Shown here piece by piece: positions 11,927 through 23,741 of a stretch of 64,000 bases of DNA. Under the pieces are notes generated by a model. That model did no database searches. It was given only the letters and a program-made list of their open reading frames with translations, and was not told where the DNA came from. The stretch comes from Lycocorax pyrrhopterus obiensis (Eukaryota; Chordata; Aves; Passeriformes; Paradisaeidae). Positions within the stretch are counted from its first letter, which is position 1. Each line of letters starts with the position of its first letter. Both the position numbers and the translations under genes were made by a program. The stretch covers positions 132,937,431 to 133,001,430 of the forward strand of contig JACSVZ010000002.1 in assembly GCA_014706295.1 (NCBI GenBank). Reading direction: 5' to 3'.

Positions 11927-12280
11927 ACTTGGCTTGTTCAGCTTGGAGAAGGATAAGGGGTGACTCCACCACATTCTAAAGCTTCCTCCCAGGGGCCAGT
12001 GGAGGGGGAGTTGCTGATCTCCTCTTTGGTGAGCAGTGATAGGACAGGGGGAAATGGAATGGAGCTGCATTGGTTGAGGTTTAGATTGAACATTAGGGAA
12101 AGGCTTTTCAACCAGAAGGTGATCAGTCACTGGAAAGGCTCTCCAGGGAAGCAAGTCAGGAGTTCATGGAGTGTCTGGATGATGCTCTTAGTCACATTGT
12201 TTAGGAGGTCCTGTGAGAAGCAGGGAGTGGGACTCAATGCTCCTCATGGATTCCTTCCAACTTGAGATACTCCATGATTT
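11927..12280 (+). mobile_element. CR1 LINE 3' fragment
   Basis: Typical CR1 3' region: GGCTTGTTCAGCTTGGAGAA, later TTCAACCAGAAGGTGATC, GTGGGACTCAATGCTCCTCA and TTCCTTCCAACTTGAGATAC. The tail has decayed to a single octamer (TCCATGAT). About 350 bases, diverged. Confidence 0.88.
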
Positions 12281-15212
12281 ATCTGAAGTTGTTAGCCCTT
12301 AGTCAAAATTAGTCAAAGTCCTTCTGTCTAGCTACAGTTTTGGTAAAGGAATGATCAGTGTTTTAAAGATGATGTTTATATTAAGGTGACACCATTCACT
12401 GAAATGTAAACAAAGCAGAACACCAACACTTGCTAGGCCAAAACTCAACCAGTAGGTCCTGCTATGCTGATAGTGCCACTGACACGTGAAGAAAAGGGCC
12501 AGTACTACCCTTGCCGGTGCATGGCAGCCTGGTTTGAATGCCAACAGCAGCCAAAATTATTATCCCGCTGATGACAATTAAAAGAGATTTAGGTAATACT
12601 GAGGGATTAAGTAGTAATGTGATATTGTCAAAGTAGCAGATATTTTGTTGATATCCATTCTGATCCCCCCTTTTTGTTTCTGGTTAATTAGTATTTTAGC
12701 TGCAGCATTCCTGAATACTGGCAGACAGATCCCTGAAGATGAGGAAGAGTCATTTATGTCAGGCACCATCTCTCAGGGACCAGCAAACTGAGAGTTCTGC
12801 TGCATGGGAAGAAACTCTGTTAAGAAGCTTGAGGACATTTAAAGTTTCTTCTTACAGTCTCCCACACACTGGAAATGACACAAAGATTTTCTGTATCTAA
12901 CAGTTTCTCAGTCCATATTCTGATTCCATACCAAATCCCAAGATGTGATTTTGTGTTTTGGAATTTGTACTCAAGAGCTGCTTACTCTCAGATCTGCTAA
13001 CCTGGCCTTCCAGATGCCTTAGTCACCATCTGCCACATGCCTGAGGTGTCAGTGCATACAGTTACACAACCTCATGCATGAACAAATGAGTCTTGTCCTT
13101 CCCTGTGTTTTGGCTGTACAAACACTGTTTTGGCCCAACAGTCTGGAAGCCAGCAGCTCTGGCTCTCTAGGAACAGCCCTGGGGTAGTATGGCAGTTCAC
13201 CAATAGACAACTTTATTCCTCACTAGCAAAAAATACAACTTGGAGAATTGACATTTTTTATATATCCTGATGCACTTTGGCCATTGAAGTAAAGTGAGAG
13301 CTAAGAAGGGTAGATCTCAGAGTGAGCCAAGAAGCATTTGGGTCACATGAAGGGAACAATGCCACCAAATCACTTAAAATGCAACTACATCTCTAAGTTG
13401 TACACTAAACATATGAGTCAGGTGACAGACAAGGAAATGTTGAATGTAGATACAGAGGTGACATACTCCTGTCAGCACCTTAAAGAATCTAAAACAAAAC
13501 AAAACAAAAAATGCTGGCACAGTTCTCAGCTCTGAAAATTCATTAAGATGAAAAACTGAAGAAAATGAATATAAGAATCCCCATTTTGGGATGTGAATTC
13601 TTCTCATTTCTAACCCAGGATTTCTTGTTTACAATTAGCATGGTATCAGTAAAGATCACAGTATGTGTGCAGCTGTAGGGCTAGTTTTCTTTAGTTATAC
13701 ATGTTTAATTACGAACATATTTTTCTATTGTTTTCTTTACCTGTTTAGGCACAGTTTTTATTTCCTTGTTTTCTTTAAGAATAATCCAGAACCAAGACGC
13801 TTCCTTGTGACTTTTCCACATCTAATACATGTCTGACACTTAAAATATGAGCAGGTGCCTTAGGCAACAGATTCAGATTATAGTTTTCTTACACCCTCAG
13901 CAGCTTTGCTTTCCTAACCAGTGTTGAGTTACAAACTTAATTGTGACAGCTGGGTGTCAACATCAAGCCACAGTTGCAGTCCAAGATGGATACTCAGGCT
14001 GTGTTCAGACATCTAAATTAGGTGAAACTCAGACGGCCAAAATTAAGAGTCTATTTAGTCGCAATTAATGGGAAGAGACAGGAGGCCCTCCATGGTAACT
14101 CAAATTTAGGATTTTCTGGAAAGCCATTTTGAGCACTTTTCACTATCAGCTGCACATGAGGTCTAAGGCAGTTCAGCTTCCAAGGCAGGCAATGCAAATA
14201 GCTCCTAAAATGAGGATGCCACTCTCTGGATAGGATATAGGATAAGACATTAACAGGTCCTGATTCCCTTCGGTACTTTTTGCTCCCAGAAAACATCTGG
14301 TAAAATCTCCCTCCTGAGAACTGACTGACAATGAAATTGAACATTGTGAAAGCAAAAATGGCGGGGAAGAGAAAAATAGACCCACTGAAGCTTCTCCGTC
14401 CTCTCATGCACACCTCAGACCTTCAGACTAACACCATGGCTGACCTTGGCCTCAGTGAGAGGCCGTGGGATGAGGTTTGGCCATATTCCTGCTCTCAAAC
14501 AGCTATGTGAGTTCCATTTGCAGACAGAAAAGTGTCAGCTGGCTGCTGGAGCCCTACAACAGCTTTGTTCTGGTGTCCTTGCCTCCCTTCAGCCTCTGGC
14601 CCTTGTTCAGTTAGGTCACATCTGCACTGCTCACTGAAACACGCCAGCTCCATTTTGCAGGCATGGAGACCCAGCAGCATGGCTTGCTTTGCATCTGTAC
14701 ATCTGAACTCTCTTCCTTTCTCTTGTCCCTTTCCTGCCTCAAGTATGTTTTCCTCTCCCAAATTTCTGGGAACAAGGGCTGGCCAAGGCCACCATACAGC
14801 ATTTCCTGGGAGAGTGCTGTTTACTGTGGGTTAAAACCATGGCAGGGGCCATGCCAGCGATGGCACAGTGAGTATGGTACAAGCCAGGGCTTTAGGGCAT
14901 GGTCTGTCCCTGCTTACAGATGCAGCCTGGCCACCTTCGCATGTGGGGACACAGAGCCGGATGGGAATCCAAGTGGATGAGCAAAGGGTAAATCAGTTCT
15001 TTTCAAACTGGGAACACAGCACTTCTTTTGCCAGATTTGAAGCCTGTTCTTTCACTTCATGTGGTCTTAAATAAATCTGTAAATAAATGCAAATCTGTTA
15101 AGGGAGAAAGGCTGAAATCAACAAGAATCTTGAAATTAAAAGCTATTGTAAGATGGCCAGGCTCCTGGGCACTGCGAGCAAAACTGGAAGTTTTGGTCTG
15201 AAGCAGACAAGG
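12281..15212. other. Intergenic, nothing recognised
   Basis: No gene or repeat recognised. The overlapping ORFs around 14051-14413 (-) and 14495-14980 (both strands) show no domain or splice context and look like chance. Confidence 0.45.
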
Positions 15213-15667
15213 AGCTACTGCAGAGGGTCCAGCAAAGACTACAAAGATGATGAGGTGATGTAGCATCTCTCTTGTGAGGAGAGACTGGGAGCTGGGCCTG
15301 TTTAGTCTGGAGAATACTGAGTGGGGATCTCACCAATACACATAAATATCTCAAAGGCAGGTGCTAAGAGGATGCTGCCAGGCTGTGTTTCATGGTGCCC
15401 AGAGAGAGGATGAGAAGCAATGGCCACAAACTAAAACACAAGAAGTACCACCTCAACATGAGGAAGAACTTCTTTACCTTGAGGGTGGCAGAGCACTGGA
15501 ACAGGCTGCCCAGTGAGGTTGTGGAGTCTCCCTCTCTGGAGACATTCAAAAACTCTCTGGACACATTCCTGTGTCACCTGCTCCAGGTGTCCCTGCTTTG
15601 ACAGGGTGCTGGACTGGATGATATCCAGAAGTCCCTTCCAACCCTAACAGTTCTGTGATTCTGTGAA
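15213..15667 (+). mobile_element. CR1 LINE 3' fragment
   Basis: Well preserved: CTGCAGAGGGTCCAGCAAAG, then AACATGAGGAAGAACTTCTT, CACTGGAACAGGCTGCCCAG, CAGGGTGCTGGACTGGATGA and a tail of ATTCTGTG units. The 69-aa ORF at 15392-15601 lies in this 3' UTR and is not a gene. Similar sequence may continue upstream to about 15150. Confidence 0.93.
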
Positions 15668-17640
15668 ACATCTGGGTGGTGTTTAAGGACCACGGTGTGC
15701 TGCTGCCACCACAGGAGAGTTGGGAGGTGTGGGAGCGGAAGAAGGTACTAAAGAGCACTACAGCACATACCCTGCTTCCCATCAGCAGGAAGGGTAAGAG
15801 CCAACAAGCTTGCTGAGGGGATGCTGCAGGAAAAGTAAATTACAGGGTACATTTTCCACTTTTCCAGAAGTCTGCTGTCCTGGCTGAATATTTACATTGC
15901 TCAAGTTGGTCCTACTTGTACAAGTTTGCAAAAGGAGACCAGACTCTTGGCCAGTCGATCACAATTAATAAGGATAACATGAATGAACAAGCAAAGTAAT
16001 TAAAACCTGAGGAAAAGGAAAAAAACCAAAACACCTGCTAAGGTGTTAATTATTTCCTCTCCATGCCTTGGCTGCAACCAGGGTGTTGTCTTGTCTAGTC
16101 CAGCACCTGTGATACTATCCCATTATTGCTTCAACAGGTAAAATAACAAACCAGCATGCAGGCAGGTTTTCTCATAAAGAGCCATCATTGATCTCAATTT
16201 TATTACCACTCCTAACAAATTTCTGGAAGTGATGCAGTTACTCAAGTTTCATGGCTGAAAATGGGCTCTGAGCACCACAGAGGATAAATTCTTTTGTTAG
16301 GTCAGATTACCCTGCTTCTATCCAAAGGATATAATATATTTTCTTCTGAAGCATTTAGCAGGGATACTTGTCAAACCAAAGTGAAACAAGAGGCTGAGAT
16401 CCAGGATGGTGACTCCTATATTCTTCAAGGCCAGCTTTAATCTTGCTTCTGATCTGTCTTTAAGGATGCCACATAACGGTGAAATGAGATGCCACAAAGA
16501 TGAGATGACTTGTTTATAATTCATCAATTGACACCTGCTTTCTTTCTCAAGTAGCCTTACACCCAAATGTGATTTTGTTTTATAATTTACCATTCTATTA
16601 TTTATTGACCACATGTATTCAGGTCATAACTGTTAATATAGCTCGAATTGTTCAAAAAAATTCTTCTAAAAAAAAAAAAAGTGGTTTCTTGAGTAAGGAC
16701 CAAGAAGAACATGGCAAATTGGATGGAAACAGCTCACAATTCATGCAGAAAAGGAAAGTTAAGGAATAAGTGCCTGCCTTGCAAGGCTCCACAATGGGCC
16801 ATTGTTAACTGATGCCAAATCACATACATCATCTTCCCTGGAAGTGAAGAGCTATTACCCAAAGCTCTGCAGGGGAAGAATAAGCTGGAAGAAGCTGTGA
16901 TGCAGTCATCTCCCACTGAGCTTTCTCTGGAACTTTCCTTTGTTGGGAGAGGAGCTCCAGTCAGCCTCAGAGGAGCCACTTGTGAGGGTTGTGAAACCAC
17001 ACAGATCCCTCAAGACCTTCAGGGATGATGGGCATGGCTGAGTTAGATGGTGATCAGCACGTAGCTTTGAGACAAGGCTTGCCCTCTAATCACTGCTCCA
17101 GTCAGCACTGAATTATGTTATATCTACCAAACCCTTTCAATGCATTGTTTGAGAAGTGCCCTCTGCTAAGTGCTCCCCTACCCTAGAAGATTGGGACACC
17201 TCACAACAGATAAATAAATTACCCATTGGTATCTGCATAAAAGAGGTACATTACCTCCCTCTGATGGGTATCCCTGTGAGAAAGGACTCTTCCAGCTTTT
17301 GCATCTAATGGCACTGGAAAGATTTTGTGATGGTTGATCCCTGTTACAGATTGGGCTCTCCGCCTGCCCTGACATCAGGTTCTATTCCCTGCTGCAAGGG
17401 TTTCATAAATGCCTAGTCTGGGGTTATGCATGCCCCTTAACTGCATCAACACCTCCCCTGTGTTTTACAGTGCCTTCACCTAGGTGCTGAAGCTTGAGGG
17501 TGCTCTTCTATGTGGCAGATCTATATGGATATGACTCATTTCACCTAATTTCAGTGGTCAGCCAGATGGATATGGGTATTTTGGTCTCTCTGTATAGACA
17601 GTGGAAACGGTACTCTTAAAACATATTTTAGATGTCTCCT
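15668..17640. other. Intergenic, nothing recognised
   Basis: Contains a 13-base A run near 16668. No gene or mobile element is recognised before the LTR that starts at 17641. Confidence 0.45.
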
Positions 17641-18314
17641 TGTCCTGGTTACAGGAGAAGTTTAGCACTATGTGGGTGTAACCCAAACTGTGTATTCTAT
17701 TCCCTTCTATATAATTTATGACATACTGGTAATGATGGGTCTTTTGCAGTAGCTGCCCAGTGCACACCCGACACCTCAGGCTACAAGCTGTGTGTTAAAT
17801 AAGATAAGGGAGAAGAGGCAACCCTGCAAAGCAGGGCAGTGTTTCTTTTTCTTCACAAATGACTCAGCTGTGATAACTCCCTCCAGGGAGGAGCCAGCAC
17901 AGTCCCACCCATCCTGAGGGGGTCATCTCTGCGAATGGGCCATCATGGAATCAATGGCACCAGCAGAATAGGCAGCATTCCTTTGTGAAACTCCCCACCC
18001 TGAGGGCGGTACTGAGCATTCCCACCTGAACCTGACCATATATAACTGGGGACTTGGGATACCACCACCACCACCACTCAATGGATCCTGAGGAGGACCA
18101 GAACTTCCACAGGACCACTGCTTTCAGCTACAACTACCACCATGACCAATGGGGTGCTAGGTTGTACTCTGATGCTGTGGGTTTAGGCCAGTTTTCTGTG
18201 TATCATTGCATTTATTGTAATCTTTCTATTGAATTGTAACTCTGGCCTGAAATCTCTCTTAAGATAGTTGTGTGGGGTTCATTTCTCCCATCAGTTTACT
18301 TTCAAACCAGCACA
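17641..18314 (+). mobile_element. Solo LTR of an endogenous retrovirus (ERVL-like), 674 bp
   Basis: Starts TGTCCTGGTT and ends AACCAGCACA, which are imperfect inverted repeats (9 of 10) with the canonical TG and CA ends. It is flanked by a perfect 5-bp direct repeat CTCCT (17636-17640 and 18315-18319). A TATATAA box sits at 18039-18045, in the expected promoter part. There is no internal retroviral sequence, so it is a solo LTR left by recombination. A 5-bp target duplication is usual for ERVL, but the class is inferred. The ACC run at 18061-18078 makes a chance poly-His ORF. Confidence 0.85.
18039..18045 (+). promoter_or_regulatory. LTR TATA box
   Basis: TATATAA inside the solo LTR, about 400 bases from its 5' end. 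It follows a GC-richer stretch, the usual place for an LTR promoter. Activity is unknown. Confidence 0.45.
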
Positions 18315-18319
18315 CTCCT

Positions 18320-21300
18320 TTAAGAAGAAAATGAGTCATAGCTTAGCTGTACCTATTCTTGTCACTGACTATGAAGGGAAAAGCTCAGATACACATCTAG
18401 TCCACTGAAACCCATAAATTGAGTCTTGCTATTGACTCAAATGGGCTTTTGACTGAAGCCTGCTACATTGCTCTAGCACTGAAGGGGCCCCGCTGTAGCA
18501 TCCCCTCTGAAGCCACTGGAGATACATATTGAGTGCTGTAGGACAGCAGCTGAAATAACCTGTGGCTGGGGAAGGTGCTGTTGTTGTCCAGACTGACAAT
18601 TCCAGTATTGTGAGGCTGTCTTATGGTGTTGTGCTGAAGGGAATCTGGTTTGTGTATGAGCTGCAGAAATCACTGCTGCATTTGCAGGCTAAGCCTGATT
18701 TTAGTGGGCCATTTTTGTAAGACAGACCTTAGCCTAAAATATATACGTGACATTGGCTGAGAAAGCCACAAACATGTAAGCAAGGTTTCTTTATGAGTCT
18801 TATGGACAATGACAGGCTAGTCCAGCCCAAGGAGGTGACAGCACCATGCTCAGAGCACAGTTAGAGGAGGAGTGCTGCCACCTGAGGCTACTCCAGAGGC
18901 GTGCAACCAAATAGACACTGGAAGAAAGCAAGCCAGAGCACACTGAGGGAAGTATATTATTTGTATTCCTTAAAATTCTCTCTGTATGCTGCTCCCGGTC
19001 TTCCCTTCCAAATTTTCAGACCTGGTCTGCTCAGGAACAACACTGCTAATTGACAGGTCTCCAGCCCCACAGAAAAGGATTAGCAAGACCAAAGATTAAG
19101 TGGTAAGGCATTTGTCACTTTCCAATAATGAAACGGCAACCTTTCTTTTCTTTAACACTGGGATATTATCAGTTAATATGCTGCTAACCTGCAGACATAG
19201 TGCTTTACTGTTTGTTTTTAAGGTCTGGTTGTTGTACTAAAAGATTACCTTCAGTATGAGAGAAGACCAGTGACTTTATAAAGGAATTTCAGAGAGGAGT
19301 ACTGTGGCCTAAATATACTCATCCATTCTCACATTCATCTGTTTTCCTCTACACTCACAGGATGAGGAAATGATCATCTGTTTGAAACCAGATTTGTGCA
19401 AGCATGTTGGTAAACAAACGTAACTGTTACCTTGGAGAGCAGCTTTGTGCAGGTTTATTTTTATTATTAGATATCATCTCTACAGCAGATGAAATTAAGA
19501 TGAATGCCATTATTTCTGCCTATTCCACTCTGTCTGGCCATTCTCTGGCTCTGCTATTAACCTTGGGTTGAACTGGCTACTATTTAACTTGTGCTTTATT
19601 TTGAACCCAAGCTTGTAGAAAAAATGTATAAAGGAAGATACTGGAACCTGCAAGTCAGTCTCTGTGTTTTCAGTACAAGCTGAGAACACAGAAAAACAAT
19701 GCAGGAATTGTAGTCTCTGTTTTAAAACAATTTACTGTTTAAACTTGAGAAGCCCTGGAGATACCTGCCTCAGATCCTTCTTTCATCAATGTCAACAACA
19801 AAAATACTGTTGACTGTTGTGGTTAAAACTGTTTCTGGTGGACATCTGGCCGTTGACTTTTAAGGACTAGGAACTTGGGAGTGGAGAAAAGTATGCAATG
19901 TTCTTTTTTTTAATATGTTGTCTATTAAAATGAGAAACACAAAAAGATACTTTCATGAATGTTTCTCCAGGATATAACAAAGGTAAATAAAGAGTTACAC
20001 TGAGAGGGGAGACAATTTCCAGGATGGGTGAGGACAGAGCCATGGAGAGAAGCAGTCAGCTGAGAGTGACTGATTGGAGAAAGATCTGCAGCCTCTGCTC
20101 TGAGTCACTAGGGGCCCTGCAGAGCCCCAGGAAACTGGTGGGAGATAACAGGCTTGCCTTGTGCACTGAAGAGTGGCAGGAAACCAAAACGTAAAACGTT
20201 TTATCTCCACTAAAGCCTCTCATTTCCTACATTAAAAGGTTTCATCTCTAAAATAAATTTCAGTTTTAGTGGCGATCTGAATATTTTTGCTTTCCCTTGC
20301 CCAAGCAAGGAAAAGCGGAGGGTTATCTACCATCAGTTTGTTCTTTACGAATTAGTTCTGAGGGCTTTGCCCCACCCGTGGAGAAAGAGGTTTTCCTTCT
20401 CATCTTTGTGCTGGAGGGTTAATTTATTCCACTGCAGATCACAGCATACTCAAATTATAGAAAAAAGAGTTCTACATTAGATGCTCCTGCTAAGTGTTAC
20501 TGGCACGTGGCAGCAGAGCCACAGGCTGGCAGCAGACTCTCCTGCCAGCACACGCACGGCCCTGGCCTGCCTGGCTGCCTGTCCGTGGCAGCCTCTGCAG
20601 TCACGCTCCCGCGCACGTGATGTGCAGGACAGAGACGAACTTCAAGTTAGATTATCTCCCTCTTCCAGCGCAAGGCTCCATGGAAAGTGCGGCTGCAATG
20701 AGGCACTCAGCCATCACAGCACTTCTCTGAAAAGCCTTCTGCTGAACTGTGCTACATGTACTGCTTTTTTCCCGTTAGAAAACAGCATTTTTTAGCAATG
20801 GGCTTTTGTGCCTTTCTCCGTGTTTTTTCTGTTCTACTGTTCCCTGTTGTTCAGCATTATCTTTTGCATGCACTGCATTTGGCAGACAGAGGCCAGCCAC
20901 GCACACACAGGGACAGTGAAGACACCAGGGTACAGACAGGCTATGCAGTGAAATTAATCTGTTCAATGGGGTCCTGACATCTTCTTTTCCATTCTCTAGC
21001 TCTGGTGGCATTTTTCCCTTCAGCAGATATGCATCACTGTCCCACTTAACCCTGTTATGTGACCACTAAAGTACACGGTTTAATATTCTGACCTTTTTCT
21101 TGGAGGGGAATCCCATATTAACATTTACTAAAGAATCAATACTTACAAATAAGAGCCATGAAATAATTAGATAGAAGAAAGAGGAAAGACAAGAAAAACT
21201 TTTGCAGTCTACTCAAGCTGCATTACTTTCTGCTCATTTATTCATCTCACACACAGCAAGCTAAATCCTAAGATCTGCAAACCACTGATGTTAAGATGGT

Positions 21301-23579
21301 GCAGATGTTTTTTAATCACTGCTCTCTGCTAATTGCAGCAACCAGTTTCACTTCTCAGATGTGTCTCCCTGACCTGTGAGGCAAGGGTGACCGTGTACAA
21401 CACACATGCAGTGCTGGACAGGATTTCAAATCTGTTTTTTAACTTCCAAGGTTTTGGGTATCAAAAACCTCAAAAATGCAGTCGTAGTATGGACAATCAA
21501 CGTTTTACATGTCTCAGACTGATAAATATCTGAGGCTATAATATCAGTGGTTACTTGGCTGAAATTGCCTGAAAGCTTTGCTTAGAAGACAAATGCCAAA
21601 TCACAACTTTCATCTCTGAAAACTGCATGAGTATTTCTACTCCCTATGCAAGGGGGTTTTGCCCATTCATCATCTTGTTGGATTACGTTGGATAATGAAA
21701 ACTGGTTTCACAAGCTCTCCTCTGGTCAGCACTGAACCAAAGCTGCTGGAGACATACTTAAAGCCAGCTCTATATCCTTGTACACTGAAGTTTTCCTTTT
21801 ACCCACTAAAGCAGTAGTAATACAAATATCCCCACATGGCCTCTAAGTGTTGGCAGACTTTAAAACACTTATGCTGTTTCCAGAAAACATCTCATGAGCA
21901 ATCTTGCACTAAAACCTTGGCTCCTGACCTCCCAAATGCAACAGAAATCAATAGGACTGTTTACGCCTGTTGGGACTTTTTTAGGAACTGAATGCATTCA
22001 TGAATTGTTAAGGCTGAGACATGAAACAAGGTTTCTGGATGCTATACAGTAACCATAAAAATATTGTCCACATGTTTCATTAGTATCAAGAACATATTTT
22101 ATAGTGTTAATAATATTAATACCGAGTCAGAAAGTATAAATATTCACTGAAGCAACTGAAGCTCTGTGTCAAGAGAGAGGAATAACTAGTTCAATTTTCT
22201 GTAAATGGAGAAGTAATTCTATATGGATAGATCATGAGAGGTTTCAGAGCTATCTAATAGGACTGATGTGGGGCCTGCAACTGAAAGGACCATAGTCAGT
22301 GACCCTTTGTGAGATGCCTGCATTTCACAGATCTCTTATGCAATCATGAAGTAGTCATTGAAGCCATATGTAAGTGCACTAAACATTCCTGTGGAACTCA
22401 GTTCCCAATTTAGAAGAAAATCACAACAACAACAACAACAATAATAATAATGCCACAGCTCAGAACACAGAGGATTTCTATGTACTTTGCTTTTGTGCTC
22501 AGATGGTGCTTCCCACAAAAAGAATCCAATTAAAAATTGTTGTACACATATGCATTATTTCCTACCCCTTTTCCTTCTCATCCCTCCGCTGCTCCAATGG
22601 GTCTTAAGGCTGGTGGCTATGTTCTGGTGTTGGAGGGGGAGAATTCAGCACCTGGGGTGCCTCTCTGAAACCATATAATGTTCATGTTGATGGTTTCTTC
22701 TTCCTCTCTCCAAGAGCCACCTGGGTCTTCCTTTGCTAACATGCTCTTGCACCTTTGTCCTTTCTTCACCAGCCTGCAGCTTCATGCTGTGTCCACATTT
22801 ACTGTAAATGCTGCCTTTTACATAGGTTAGGTACTACCTTTTATTCCCTTTGTTACCCCTAAACCCACTTTTCTCCAGTTTTGTCTCTGGAGAGACAAAC
22901 TGACCATTAGGGCACTGTTTATAGCTACAGGGTCTCTGGTGACAGCCTACACCCCATCTCTTATCATGCCTTGCCTTTGCTTCTCTACGTTGCATCCCAA
23001 GTCCCTGCTTCTCAAGATCTCTGCTGTTGCACCAGGTCTGTATTTCTCTGCACTGCACCTAGTGTTGGAGTGGTGCATCCCATTCAGTGCAGACTGACTG
23101 CTTGTTACTCTGTGTCACACAAAGTAAAAGACATTAGCCACAGACATCTGAACAGTCAGAGAAGCTGCTCTCTCAACTCAACCAAGTAAGCCAGGGCTGG
23201 AGGCAGGTGAGGGAGAGCTCAGCCAAGGCAAGCCTGACCAGCCTCAGTCCTGAGGGCTTGCAGACTTGTATCAAAGCTTATGGTCTCTTACTAGGGATAG
23301 CAATAGGATAGTCCAGGGCTCTGTTCTTACACAGTCCTCTGATGTCCCAGTGTGGTGCTCTAGGGATGTGCTGCCTGTGCTAGCAAAAACAGAGCAAAAC
23401 CAAAAGCAATTGCAGAAGCAGACATGATTTTTTTCCTGTTAAGACAGGTGTGACCAACATCATGCATAGAAATTGTGTGTAGGTAAATGCCTCTATAACC
23501 TAGATGGTGCAAATAGCTTGGAAAATAACCTTAAGTACCAGAGCCTTCGAAGTCCTGAGGCACCAGGTCTTCCATTTAC
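18320..23579. other. Intergenic, mostly unidentified
   Basis: 5.3 kb without a recognisable gene. A GC-rich patch with CpGs lies at about 20500-20720 (104-aa ORF on +, no domain seen). A short (CAA)n(ATA)n microsatellite lies at 22422-22451. Confidence 0.45.
22422..22451. repeat. (CAA)n / (ATA)n microsatellite
   Basis: About six CAA units running directly into about four AAT units. Confidence 0.9.
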
Positions 23580-23690
23580 AGAATCACAGATTGGGTAAGG
23601 TTGGATTGGGTGGGTCATCTGGTCCAACCTCCCTGCTCAGGCAGGGTTGTCCTAGAATACATTACACAGGATTGTATCCAGATGATTCTT
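23580..23690 (-). mobile_element. CR1 LINE 3' end, antisense
   Basis: Reads AGAATCACAGATTGGGTAAG, then GTCATCTGGTCCAACCTCCC and TGTATCCAGATGATTCTT, the reverse complement of a CR1 3' end. A T-rich ATTTT/ATTT stretch follows directly at 23692-23741. Confidence 0.92.
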
Positions 23691-23691
23691 T

Positions 23692-23741
23692 CTTATATTT
23701 TTATTTTGTTGTTTTTATTTTATTTATTTTATTTATTTACT
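23692..23741. repeat. T-rich (ATTTT)n low-complexity stretch
   Basis: About 50 bases of TTTTATTTTATTT-type sequence abutting the CR1 fragment. Confidence 0.8.

Noticed and set aside
18054..18239. 61-aa ORF with a run of histidines
   Set aside because: The histidines come from an ACC microsatellite-like run inside the solo LTR.
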